64,000 nt of DNA from SpSt-539 sp964549445 (GTDB taxonomy: Bacteria > Planctomycetota > Phycisphaerae > UBA1845 > UTPLA1), in assembly GCA_964549445.1 (NCBI GenBank), contig CAZJVS010000007.1:62001-126000 (forward strand), read 5' to 3'. The position numbers and the translations under genes were made by a program. Below the pieces are notes generated by a model. It was not told where the DNA came from and made no database searches. It saw only the letters and a list, made by a program, of their open reading frames with translations. This document shows, piece after piece, positions 55,828 to 64,000 of this stretch (the stretch's first letter is position 1; each line of letters opens with the position of its first letter).

Positions 55828-57075
55828 TCATGTGTCAGGGTCCGGGGCATCGTGCAGGTCGGACTTGCAGATTTCGCGCAGCAACGACGTGGCGTAGCAC
55901 CCCGATGGCAGAGCAAAGCGGAGCTCGATGAAGGGCCCGTGGTCGTCTTTGCCGGCGTCGGCGTCGGCGTCGCGGATGGGGAAGCGGAGGGGACGGCGGC
56001 CGCCGGGGGAGCTGAGGGGGCCGAGCTGGCCGAAGCTGTCGCAGGTCAGGCCGGTCGGCGAAAGCACCGCGGCTTCGAGTTCGGCGGGCTGGCCGGCGGG
56101 CTGGGTCATGCGGTAGCCGAAGATCGGGCCGGTCGGGGAGATTTCGAGGCGATCGGCGCGAGGCTGCTCGACAGCGGCGTCTTCGACTTTGAAGACGGCG
56201 GTGTTGTCGTGTTTCCAAGCGAGGTCGCCGGTCATCAGGCGGTCGAGTTCGGGGACGCGCTGGGCTAGGACGCGGTTGAACAGTTCCGACTGGTAGGCGG
56301 AGATGAAAAACTTCTTGGCGTTGCGGTTGAGGGCATTGACGGCCTTGCGGGGCTTGCCACCGGTCTGGGCCATGATGCGACAGATCATGGAACAATCGCG
56401 GAACATGTAGGGCCACTTGCGGGCGGCGGCATCGAAGTCGCCCTTGTCGAAGAGGCGGCGGGCTTCGAGGACATCGCCGGCGTCGTGCTCGGTGGGTGAG
56501 CCGCACATGAGGCGGACGACGGCATCGTCGTCGCGGCGGATGACGGCTTCGCCGATCCGGCCGGTGTCGCCGCGCGAGCCGAAGCGCTGGGGGCCGAAAT
56601 AGTTGGGGACGCCGCGGCGGGCGAGGACATCGAGGACGGCGCGGACGTGGGGTAATTCGCGCTCGGAGACGTCGCGGAGCTTGATAATGAAGCGGTTGCC
56701 GCGGAGGTGGCCGATGCGGAGCTTGTTGGTGTGGCGGCTGACGGAGACGACGCGGATGCGGGGGATCTCGAGCGACGAGATTCGGTTGGGGTCGGCGTGC
56801 TCGAGACTGAGGGTCTGACGCGTGACGGCGCGGGCGTCCTTGAGGCCGGCGAGGCCGATTTCCCGCGGATGGACGCCGAGCGCGCGGGCGATGTCGTTGA
56901 CGGCGTGCATGGAGGCGATGCCGGATTTTTCGATGGTGAAGTAGACGTGGTCGCCGCGGCCGGAGGGCTCGTAGGCGGGGATCTCCTCGACGACGAAGTC
57001 GGTGTAGTCGCGCTTGATGGCGGCGGGGATGCCGGGGATATCGGGGGTCAGGAAGGGCAGATCGTGGGTCGACAT
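55828..57075 (-). CDS. truD: tRNA pseudouridine(13) synthase TruD
   Basis: 415 aa. Catalytic Asp80 in GLAGLKDARAVTRQ. Other family stretches: DFVVEEIPAY near the start, GNRFIIKLRD, VPNYFGPQRFG and NAKKFFISAYQSELFN. ATG at 57075 chosen because MSTHDLPFL begins the match; frames to 57258 are unsupported. Modifies U13 of tRNA-Glu. Convergent with the giant S8 gene (138 bp between). Confidence 0.95.
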   Translation of the reverse strand: MSTHDLPFLTPDIPGIPAAIKRDYTDFVVEEIPAYEPSGRGDHVYFTIEKSGIASMHAVNDIARALGVHPREIGLAGLKDARAVTRQTLSLEHADPNRISSLEIPRIRVVSVSRHTNKLRIGHLRGNRFIIKLRDVSERELPHVRAVLDVLARRGVPNYFGPQRFGSRGDTGRIGEAVIRRDDDAVVRLMCGSPTEHDAGDVLEARRLFDKGDFDAAARKWPYMFRDCSMICRIMAQTGGKPRKAVNALNRNAKKFFISAYQSELFNRVLAQRVPELDRLMTGDLAWKHDNTAVFKVEDAAVEQPRADRLEISPTGPIFGYRMTQPAGQPAELEAAVLSPTGLTCDSFGQLGPLSSPGGRRPLRFPIRDADADAGKDDHGPFIELRFALPSGCYATSLLREICKSDLHDAPDPDT

Positions 57076-57128
57076 CCGGCTGAAGATACGGCGGCCCGGT
57101 CCGGCGGACCAGCGGCTAGAATGATCGC

Positions 57129-57830
57129 GTGGAAACGCCGGTGGTGCTGGAGAGTTTGAATCCGCGGAGCCGCGAAGACATTGCGGCGATGGCGGTGGCG
57201 GTGCAGGCGAACGTGGCGGCGCTGAAGGTGGCGTGGTCGAAGCGGCTGGGGATTCCATCAGAGCAACACGCGATCCAGACCCCGCCGCCGGGGGCTGTGC
57301 GGCGGTTTCGCGAGACGCTGATCGACCGGCACGTCGTCGCTTCGTATGGCGACGAGGAGCTGGCGCTGCGACTGCGGCAGGTGTGGGGAGAGTTCGGCGT
57401 ACTGTGCTGGGTCTTCGGGTACGTCAATCCGCACCATCCGCCGAATTTCGGCAGCCTGCCGAGCGATCGGGGGATGCAGTGCCCGGTTCACATGCAGTCG
57501 AAACTCGAGGAAGTGCAGAAAGGGCTGTGGCGGCTGCGGTGGGAGCAGCGGTTTCGGTTGGAGCCGGCGGCACGGCAGGAGCCCGGGTTTCAGCGCGAGT
57601 ACGAGGAGGCGATGGCGGCGCCGATGAACGTCTACGGGCAGAGTATTCGCGTTTGCGGGAACCAGGAACTGCTGCTGTGTGCGTGCGAGTATGCGGGGAT
57701 GCTAGCGGCGCTGCGGTGGGCGATTGATGACCGATGGGGGTGGGAGGGGGCGGGGATTATGGAATTGCGCGTAGCGCAACAGGGCGATGTCGCGCAGGAA
57801 GCCCGCCAATTCAATACAAACAATTCGTAA
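57129..57830 (+). CDS. Unrecognised soluble protein
   Basis: 233 aa, GTG start, no clear ribosome site. Helical, without signal peptide or TM helix. Noticeable are four Trp/His clusters (VLCWVFGYVNPHHPPNF, 113-129; LRWAIDDRWGWEG) and five cysteines. No family recognised. It is divergent from truD and convergent with the radical SAM gene, whose stop lies one base after its own. Confidence 0.55.
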   Translation: METPVVLESLNPRSREDIAAMAVAVQANVAALKVAWSKRLGIPSEQHAIQTPPPGAVRRFRETLIDRHVVASYGDEELALRLRQVWGEFGVLCWVFGYVNPHHPPNFGSLPSDRGMQCPVHMQSKLEEVQKGLWRLRWEQRFRLEPAARQEPGFQREYEEAMAAPMNVYGQSIRVCGNQELLLCACEYAGMLAALRWAIDDRWGWEGAGIMELRVAQQGDVAQEARQFNTNNS

Positions 57831-58919
57831 TCAGGCAGATTTCGTCAGCTTGGCGCTGGGGCGGCCGTGGTCGAGGAGGATGGTGGGGAGGGACTTGAGG
57901 AGGCCTTTGGGATTGTAGAGCGATTCGACTTCGCCGCGGCAGTTGTACCAGCAGTCGACGCAGGTGTTGCCTTCGCTGCGGGCGTGGAGGCGGTTGACGA
58001 TTTCGCGGGCGGATTCGCGATAAAGATTGGCGACGGGGCGGTGGCGCTCTTCGACGCAGATGGCGACGTCGCCGCAGGAGTCGATGTTGAAGAAGGCGTG
58101 GCCGGCCTTGCAGTCGGGGACGCCGCCGGCGAGGAAGGTGTCGAAGTTGCCGAGGAAGCTGGGGTTGCTCAGGAAGTTGCGGTGCTTGCCTTTGAGGTCG
58201 AGCAACTTGTCGGAGACATCGCCTTTGATGTAGCGGAATCGCTTGGAGCCGGTCTTGCGGATCGAGTAGGGCTGGATCATGAAGTAGGCGTCGTGGTCGG
58301 CGGCGATACGGATGAGGTCTTCGACCTGATCGAGATTGTCGTGGAGCAGGACGCACATGAGATTGACGCGCTGCCAGGGGTGCTTGCGGGCGCGGCTGAA
58401 GCAGTCGATGGCGTGGAGGGCCTGCTCGAAGGCGTTGGGGATGCCGCGCGATTTGTTATGCCGGGCGGGGTCGGCATAGTCGATGCTGACGGATGCGCCC
58501 CAGAGGCCGGCGCCGAAAAGTTCGTCGGCCAGATTCTGGGTGACGAAGCCGCCGTGCGTTGTGACGAAGGGGAAATGCCAGCGGCCGATGGCACGGACGA
58601 GGTCCGGAAAGTCGGGGCGGAGCATGGGCTCGCCGCCGGCGATGGAGATCATGAGGGTGCCGAGGTTGGCGAGTTTTTGGGCGCCTTCCGTGATTTGCTC
58701 GAGGGTCTGCTCGGGCAGTTCGCCCATCGGGTCGCGCCAGTAGTGGCAAAAGCCGCAGCGGTAATTGCACCGATAGGTAACCTGCCAGGCACACCAGATC
58801 GGATTACCGGAGAGGTAGGCGCGCAGGAGCCGCCATTTTTTCTGAGTGGGAGTCAGCGAAGGGGGAAGTTCGGTCGGAGCGGCGGACAAAGTTGAGCGGT
58901 CGGTCTGAATATGCGACAC
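57831..58919 (-). CDS. Radical SAM/SPASM-like protein
   Basis: 362 aa. GTG at 58919 has AAAGG 6 nt upstream; frames to 59219 are not supported. Radical SAM motif C51-x3-C55-x2-C58 (RCNYRCGFC), GGEPMLRPDF and the barrel strands. The C-terminal part has further cysteines (CKAG, CGDVAIC, CVDCWYNC), as in SPASM/twitch proteins with auxiliary Fe-S clusters. Such proteins act in peptide maturation or in hopanoid/sugar chemistry; no substrate peptide is visible nearby. Confidence 0.85.
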   Translation of the reverse strand: MSHIQTDRSTLSAAPTELPPSLTPTQKKWRLLRAYLSGNPIWCAWQVTYRCNYRCGFCHYWRDPMGELPEQTLEQITEGAQKLANLGTLMISIAGGEPMLRPDFPDLVRAIGRWHFPFVTTHGGFVTQNLADELFGAGLWGASVSIDYADPARHNKSRGIPNAFEQALHAIDCFSRARKHPWQRVNLMCVLLHDNLDQVEDLIRIAADHDAYFMIQPYSIRKTGSKRFRYIKGDVSDKLLDLKGKHRNFLSNPSFLGNFDTFLAGGVPDCKAGHAFFNIDSCGDVAICVEERHRPVANLYRESAREIVNRLHARSEGNTCVDCWYNCRGEVESLYNPKGLLKSLPTILLDHGRPSAKLTKSA

Positions 58920-59047
58920 TAGCGACCTTTCGTTTGAGGGGAATGTATCGCGGAGCTGCGTAGCGCCGCAAGGCGGAATTCGACCAGCGAAGAGCGCCCG
59001 GCACGGATGGATGTCCCGCGGATGCGACACGGGAGTGGGCGTCCTGC

Positions 59048-61756
59048 ATGATGAGAGTGGAGTCGATGACGGCAATTCGACGGAGCGGTTGGTGGTTCGG
59101 GGGGCTGCTGACGGTTGTGCTGGGCACAGCCGTACCGACGATCGGTGCGAGTCGTGCGGAGCTGACCTGGCTGCCGCGTGGTGGCGTTCGGCTGTCGCCG
59201 CAGACCACGACGCAGACATTCCGACTGCCGCGAGATTATGCGGGCGTTATTCGCGAGCCGGTGGTGCTCCTGGCGGCGTATGTTCCTGATCCGCATGTCA
59301 CGCCGGTTCCGACTCAGCCGACGACGTCGGGGCCGGTTGAGGGACAAGCGCGACTGAAAATGAAGATCGGCGAGAACGAATTGCCGGAATGGATCGTCGG
59401 GAAGACCGGATCGGCGTATGTGATCAACGTAGCCACGATCGAGAAGAATCCGAAGTACGCGGAGGAGCTGCTTGAGATTCATTTCGACGCGGTGATGTAC
59501 CCGGGTGAAGTTTACCTTTACTGCGTGGGATCGCCTGATCCGCTGGTGGTGAGTGATTCGCTGGATGGTCCGCTGAGCTTGTTTGCGGAGAAAGCGGACG
59601 ACAAGGATGCGAAGACGTATTTCGAGGGGTTGATCGCGCAGTTTGCGGGCAAACGGGAGGACGCACGGAAGAAGTTTTCGGAGACGGCGAATTCGTCGAA
59701 CGAACGGATCGGCATGTTCGCGCGGCGCGGGCTGCGACTGCTGAAGACGATTGAGCGGGTCGATCGGAACAAGGAGGGGTTTGCAAGCCGGTATCGGTGG
59801 GGTTTGTTTCTTCAGCAATGTGGGTTCTTTCAGGCGGCGCTGGAGGACTTCAAGGCGTGCGTCGAGAAAGACCGACTGAGTGGATCGTCGGCCTATCGAC
59901 TCGGCGAAGTCATGGATTCCGCCGGCGGGAACCTTGCGGATGTGGTGGAATATTGCGACCGGGCGGGCCTGGCGACGGAGGTCCGCGATCCGACGACGTG
60001 GAATGTGCTGGTGACATTTCTGCGTAAGCGGACGGTGCAGGTTGAAAGGGACGGCAAGCTCGTTACGGAGGAGCTGAAGATCAGCGACGCGGATGTGCAG
60101 CGGCTGAAAGATCAGTGGATCGCCGTTGAGAAGCTCGTGTACGGGGCGAGTCGCGGGACGCTGCGGCTGAACACGTCGTTTTACAGCATTCCGGATGAGA
60201 AGAACCGCAAGTTCGTGAAGTACGACGGCTGGCTGACGGGGCCGGCGGAAGGGATCGTCGAGCAGCGCGGCTGGTTTGACGCCGTGATCAGCATCCGGCC
60301 GCACGTTGCGGGGGAACGCGACGAGACGGGCGGCGGCGACGTGGGGCCAAAGGGGGCGGCGCTATCAGACATCGGGATGGACGCGGATTGGCAGCGGTTG
60401 TTTCGACATTTCTACCATCAGCTCGACTGGACACTGATCGTGGGGGAGTGCGGGCCGGGGGCGCCGATGACAGATGAGAGCGTCGGCTGCGGCGTAGCGC
60501 CAATTCCGACGGCGGGATTCGGATTGCGGGCCGCGATGCGGTACTACATGACGCCGGCAATGTTCCGGCATGCGAAGGTCGTGCCGACGGTTCATCCACC
60601 GGCGTCATTCCGCAGGAAGCCGCTGACGACAACCCAGGCGGTCGAGGACGAGCCGGAGGCGCCGAAGACGTACCTGCGATACTGGCGGGTATTCGGGCCG
60701 GTGAAGATCGGTGAGGCGTTTCCCGCGTCGGGCGAGCCGGCATCGCATGTTCTCGATTCGGTGGCGACGAGCCAGTCGGACGCAAACCGCGTTATCGACA
60801 GCACGACGGACTTCATCGATTTGCGGAAGGAACTTGGGGCGGACGGATGGTCGGTCGCGCGTGCGGTGTGCTGGGTCTGGTCGCCGGAATTGCAGCACGT
60901 GCAGATGTGGATCGGGCAGAACGATCGGGCGGCCGTCTGGGTGAACGGGCGGTGCGTGCATCACGGGCGGTATGCTTCGATCTGCAACTACGCGGATTCG
61001 AACCAGGTGGACCAGGTTGCGTCGTTTGCGACGCTGGACGCGGGTTGGAACCGGATTGAGGTTGCGATCGAAGGTTGGCCTGCGCCGAAGAACAAGGGCT
61101 GGGGTTTTTCGATCCGGCTGGCGACGTTTGACGGCGGGCCAGTGACGGGCTTGCGGTATTCCGTCATCGAGCCGACGGCGGGGCTGGCGGCGACGTACGT
61201 CGCGCCGGAGACAGGGTATTACTATTCGTGGGGACGGGTCGAGAGCGCGTTTCACGAGTTGCTGCCTCAATTGAGCGACGCGGACCTGGAAAAGCTGACC
61301 GCGCTGCGCGGAATCCGCGTGCGCGGGAAGGTCGAGGGGGCGAAGGGAATGGTGGCGCTGGAGGTTCCGGGCCGGAAAGAGTCGGCGGAGTATCGGCTTG
61401 TGCCGGCGAAGTGGGATGTGTCGAAGGATCGCGATGTCAGACTTAACAATCTTCTCGACTGGGCGCGGGAGGATACGCTGGCGATCCGGTACCAGCGGGA
61501 CGGGCATCCGCATGACTTGCTGATCATGAAACCGGAAGCGGGAGAAGCGTACCTGACTCTTTTGAAAGAGCCGGCCGAGGAGGCGAAGGCGATCTTTGGG
61601 CAACTTGCGCCGGCGAATCGGGTGGTGGGGTATCTGCCGGTGCCGGCGGAGGGGGGATCGTCGCGGTCGATGATCGTGGCGGATGTGCTCATCAGCCCGG
61701 AAGGGCAGGCGTGGCCGGTGGATGAGGAGGATTTGATGGAGCCGGAGCAGAAGTAG
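59048..61756 (+). CDS. Exported large protein with TPR-like segment
   Basis: 902 aa. Signal peptide about 1-37 (second Met is also possible). Region about 195-330 is a helical TPR-like stack (KTYFEGLIAQFAGKREDARK, SRYRWGLFLQQCGFFQAALE). Region about 635-740 looks like a carbohydrate- or PA14-type beta-sandwich (WIGQNDRAAVWVNGRCVHHG, AGWNRIEVAIEG). No catalytic motif. Function unknown; a surface binding or scaffold role is inferred. Confidence 0.7.
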   Translation: MMRVESMTAIRRSGWWFGGLLTVVLGTAVPTIGASRAELTWLPRGGVRLSPQTTTQTFRLPRDYAGVIREPVVLLAAYVPDPHVTPVPTQPTTSGPVEGQARLKMKIGENELPEWIVGKTGSAYVINVATIEKNPKYAEELLEIHFDAVMYPGEVYLYCVGSPDPLVVSDSLDGPLSLFAEKADDKDAKTYFEGLIAQFAGKREDARKKFSETANSSNERIGMFARRGLRLLKTIERVDRNKEGFASRYRWGLFLQQCGFFQAALEDFKACVEKDRLSGSSAYRLGEVMDSAGGNLADVVEYCDRAGLATEVRDPTTWNVLVTFLRKRTVQVERDGKLVTEELKISDADVQRLKDQWIAVEKLVYGASRGTLRLNTSFYSIPDEKNRKFVKYDGWLTGPAEGIVEQRGWFDAVISIRPHVAGERDETGGGDVGPKGAALSDIGMDADWQRLFRHFYHQLDWTLIVGECGPGAPMTDESVGCGVAPIPTAGFGLRAAMRYYMTPAMFRHAKVVPTVHPPASFRRKPLTTTQAVEDEPEAPKTYLRYWRVFGPVKIGEAFPASGEPASHVLDSVATSQSDANRVIDSTTDFIDLRKELGADGWSVARAVCWVWSPELQHVQMWIGQNDRAAVWVNGRCVHHGRYASICNYADSNQVDQVASFATLDAGWNRIEVAIEGWPAPKNKGWGFSIRLATFDGGPVTGLRYSVIEPTAGLAATYVAPETGYYYSWGRVESAFHELLPQLSDADLEKLTALRGIRVRGKVEGAKGMVALEVPGRKESAEYRLVPAKWDVSKDRDVRLNNLLDWAREDTLAIRYQRDGHPHDLLIMKPEAGEAYLTLLKEPAEEAKAIFGQLAPANRVVGYLPVPAEGGSSRSMIVADVLISPEGQAWPVDEEDLMEPEQK

Positions 61757-62036
61757 GGGCAGGTCCTGCAGGCGAAATACCCGAGTTGTGAAGGCCGCTG
61801 AGACACACCGAACGCCTGGATCCGGTTTCGGGGAGCAGTTCGCGGCGGGCGGGCGGGCGAAACGCCGAAAAGTCGAATTGTCGAAGGCTGTACGGGGCCG
61901 TGGATGCATGAGGCGTGCGGGCCGAAAGAACTTTTGTACGGCATTGAGCGAGATTGAGGGGCAATCGCCCGCGGGTGGCAGTTGGCGACGCCAAATGGCT
62001 TGGCGGGGCGGCGAAACGCCAAATCGGAGCCGGCGG

Positions 62037-62335
62037 GGCACGGAGGCACGAAGGCACGGAGGCACGAAGGGGATGAGAGAGGCGGCCGGGGGCCGCACGG
62101 GGGCAGTTCGAATAACGTGCGGAAACCTGCAACAAAGTGAAAGCAGCCAACGGCGGGTGAAGGCGGGCCTTCGGGCCGCATCGGTATCGAGAAAGTTGGA
62201 ATGGTGAGAATGGGGATCGAAACGTCGAAACTTCGAAAAATCGAAAGGTCGAAATGGGGCGGGCGGGGGTCGGGTTGGTGGGACGGGATCGCGTGAGTGG
62301 TTTTTTGATGGGATTGGACGGGATTTGTCGGGACG
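62037..62335. repeat. Dispersed intergenic repeat, blocks 1 and 2 (copy B)
   Basis: Block 1 (62037-62085) has four alternations of GGCACGGAG/GGCACGAAG and then GGGATGAGAGA, as at 10411-10463. Block 2 (62301-62335) agrees with 10511-10545 at 30 of 35 positions. Confidence 0.6.
62219..62256. repeat. TCGAAA short repeat cluster
   Basis: Five TCGAAA units are spaced by 2-3 nt (TCGAAACG, TCGAAACT, TCGAAAAA, TCGAAAGG, TCGAAATG). A weaker run of similar units lies at 61858-61888. Confidence 0.7.
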
Positions 62336-62500
62336 GGGGTCGTGGTGGTCGGTTTTCAGTCATCGGTTCACTGTCGTCCGTTCGGGGGTTTGGGGCGCTC
62401 GACCACTTTTTTTGACGATAGCAGCCGATAGCCGCCGATAGAGAGCCGGACAATTCGTGTCGCGATTCCGGTCGTAAGGTACGTCGCCATTTTTTTCCCT

Positions 62501-62631
62501 GTGCGCAGAACCTCTCCGTGGCCGCGGGCGACGCTCTGAGGGCCGTGTCGCACGCGGATCGCTCGGGTTCATGTGCGAGGGCTGGTTCGTCCTCGCTGAT
62601 TCACCCCATATACGCGCCCACCGTGCCACAT
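62501..62631. repeat. Dispersed intergenic repeat, block 3 (copy B)
   Basis: Aligns along its whole length with 10780-10918, same orientation. The two copies keep similar short frames (for example ...GDALxAVSxADRSGxCARA) but neither starts or ends as a gene. Confidence 0.8.
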
Positions 62632-62928
62632 GCTTCGATTGCGGATTGCGGATTGCGGAATTCAGGCAGGAGGCGGCCGGGGGCCGCGGCGGACCGCGAG
62701 TGGGAACCGGACGGCGCGGGATGCAGGAAGGGATTCCCGGGTGGGTGGGGAACCAACGGGGCACCGCGAGCGAAAACGCACGGGCAAACCCATTTCGCTT
62801 CGCTCCAAGGGCGGGGCAAGTTTCCCCGTGCCACCCGAACATGACTTGTTCCGGGCACCCGGCGGAGTCATCACCCTGGCGTGTTTACCGACAAATCGAA
62901 CGCAACCGACATCCAGGTCTTAACAGAA

Positions 62929-64000
62929 TCAAGGCGCTAGTAATAGCTGGACAAAAAACGCGACATCAAGTCCGTTCACGTTCCCGTCATTGTTTACGTC
63001 CGCTGCGCAATTCCCGCTTCCGTTAAGAAGTACGTTCACGAATAACGAGACATCGTTCGTTTCTGTTTCGCCGTTCCCATCCACGTCACCCGAGTGAGCC
63101 GCGCCGAGGCTGACTTCATCAGCGCCCATGTCCACGCGGCAGCCCAGCACACGCTGTTCGCCGTCGATGTCTGTCGTCGCCCCGGCCGGTGGCACATAGC
63201 CCGGCTCGCCGCGGTCGATACAGGGCGACCACAAAGGAATATGGAAATCATCGTCCAGCGTTCCGGGCACATTGTCCGCGCCGTCGGAGTCTATGAACAG
63301 CGGATTAGAATTGGTGTTGCCTGGGCCGATCCAGTTGCCCTGGATGTCGCTATGCGTGACCACGATTGTATCGTTAAATGTGAGCAGATCGATCTGGGAG
63401 GGTTCATTGTTCCACAGGATGCAATTGCTCACGATGGCCTGCGATGCCAGATTGTTGCCGAGTCCGCCACCGAGCAGTGCGGTGTTGCCGCTGATCGTGC
63501 AATTCGAAAAATAAGCTACCGATGAAAACACGTTGTAGGCGGCGCCACCTGTGCCACTAATCGAAGTGTTGCCGCTGAACAGGCAACTGCGGTATTTGGT
63601 TTGGCCCCCCTCGTTGACCACGGCTCCGCCGTCTCCGGCTGCGATGTTGCCGCTGAACACACATCGATGGTAAACGGCCTCGCTGGAGGCCTGGTTGTAG
63701 GCGGCCCCGCCGCTCCCGGCGTAGTTGCCCACGAAAATACAATTGGATATGGTCGGGCTAGCGCCTTCGCAGAGCAGTCCGCCGCCGCGGAAGGCGACAC
63801 CGGGGCCATTGGCGACCCCTCCGGCGATCGTGACACCATCGAGAACAGCGGTGGCATCCACGCCCGGCCCGGCCGTTACGATGTGGTAGCTGTTTTCGCC
63901 ATTACCAGCAAAGTTCGGGCCGTCGTTGCCCGCCAGGTCGCCCGAGAGGATGGTGGGGCGGGCGAGCGGATCGCGGTCGCTCAGTTCGTCGTCGCCGCAG
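62929..64000 (-). CDS. Beta-helix/dockerin exported protein, 5' end cut by window
   Basis: The frame runs off the right edge without a start, so at least 356 residues are seen. Right-handed beta-helix repeats of the SNCIFVGN/YRSCLFSGN type, then CRVDMGADEVSLG and a dockerin-like end (GDVDGNGETETNDVSLFV, ADVNNDGNVNGLDVAFFVQ). The internal Met/Val at 63861 is not the start: coding homology (NSYHIVTAGPGVDAT) continues upstream. Same domain family as the end of the 51124 protein. Confidence 0.88.
   Translation of the reverse strand, partial: CGDDELSDRDPLARPTILSGDLAGNDGPNFAGNGENSYHIVTAGPGVDATAVLDGVTIAGGVANGPGVAFRGGGLLCEGASPTISNCIFVGNYAGSGGAAYNQASSEAVYHRCVFSGNIAAGDGGAVVNEGGQTKYRSCLFSGNTSISGTGGAAYNVFSSVAYFSNCTISGNTALLGGGLGNNLASQAIVSNCILWNNEPSQIDLLTFNDTIVVTHSDIQGNWIGPGNTNSNPLFIDSDGADNVPGTLDDDFHIPLWSPCIDRGEPGYVPPAGATTDIDGEQRVLGCRVDMGADEVSLGAAHSGDVDGNGETETNDVSLFVNVLLNGSGNCAADVNNDGNVNGLDVAFFVQLLLAP

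Larger units (their letters stand above)
61757..62928. other. 1172-bp gene-free region with repeats
   Basis: No credible gene. It holds the three repeat blocks that also occur at 10.4-10.9 kb, and a TCGAAA-rich stretch at 62219-62256. The open frames seen here are Pro/Arg-rich and mutually overlapping. Confidence 0.65.

Noticed and set aside
62518..63026. Overlapping small frames (for example 62518-62844 and 62571-63026) as hypothetical genes
   Set aside because: They lie in the repeat region, overlap in several frames, and have no ribosome sites.

Overview
The window reads as a chromosome segment of a GC-rich Planctomycetota bacterium, most like Phycisphaerae and relatives. Four things support this: an EF-Tu whose switch I has KILTI where other bacteria have RGITI; large secreted proteins with Asp/Asn-Gly (DCNxNGxPD) repeats, right-handed beta-helices and dockerin-like tails; a PEP-CTERM protein; and many short single-TM proteins of no known family. 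No phage, IS element, CRISPR array or rRNA operon is visible.

Layout. 1-3606: tRNA-Tyr and a large exported S8 peptidase. 3706-10078: phospholipid and cell-wall lipid genes (pgsA, uppP), a PpiD-like anchored chaperone, and the rpsO-pnp pair on the minus strand. 10079-10978: a gene-free stretch with an intergenic repeat that recurs at 62 kb. 10979-17569: small membrane or exported proteins, a pseudopilin-like protein, a NusG paralogue, an L,D-transpeptidase lipoprotein and a PEP-CTERM protein. 17634-22804: purine and pyrimidine genes (purEK, purB, pyrE) with a DUF1570-like metallopeptidase lipoprotein. 22841-28031: a PLD-family protein, a secreted Cys-anchor protein, an ABC-2 exporter pair behind a possible operator, and a DUF4097-like lipoprotein.

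28295-46078 is the expression supercluster: tRNA-Thr, tuf, rpmG, tRNA-Trp, secE, nusG, rplK, rplA, rplJ, rplL, rpoB, a GNAT-like gene, rpoC, rpsL, rpsG, then two FKBP-type prolyl isomerases and a strong terminator. The order is the classical one except for the GNAT-like gene between rpoB and rpoC. 46254-50974 holds carB then carA (inverted from the usual order). 51124-55689 is a 1521-aa subtilisin/beta-helix/dockerin protein. 55828-61756 holds truD, an unrecognised gene, a radical SAM/SPASM protein and a large exported TPR protein. 61757-62928 is gene-free and carries the second repeat copy. The right edge cuts a beta-helix/dockerin protein.

No single island-like novel system is evident. The most interesting signals are the EF-Tu switch I change, the rpoB-GNAT-rpoC insertion with its tandem hairpins, an S8 peptidase with Glu where the His motif should be, a PLD protein lacking the HKD histidine, S12 with Arg88, a recurring Cys-Gly-Met/TM/Arg-tail anchor, a dispersed three-block intergenic repeat, and clean dyads ahead of pyrE and the ABC exporter.
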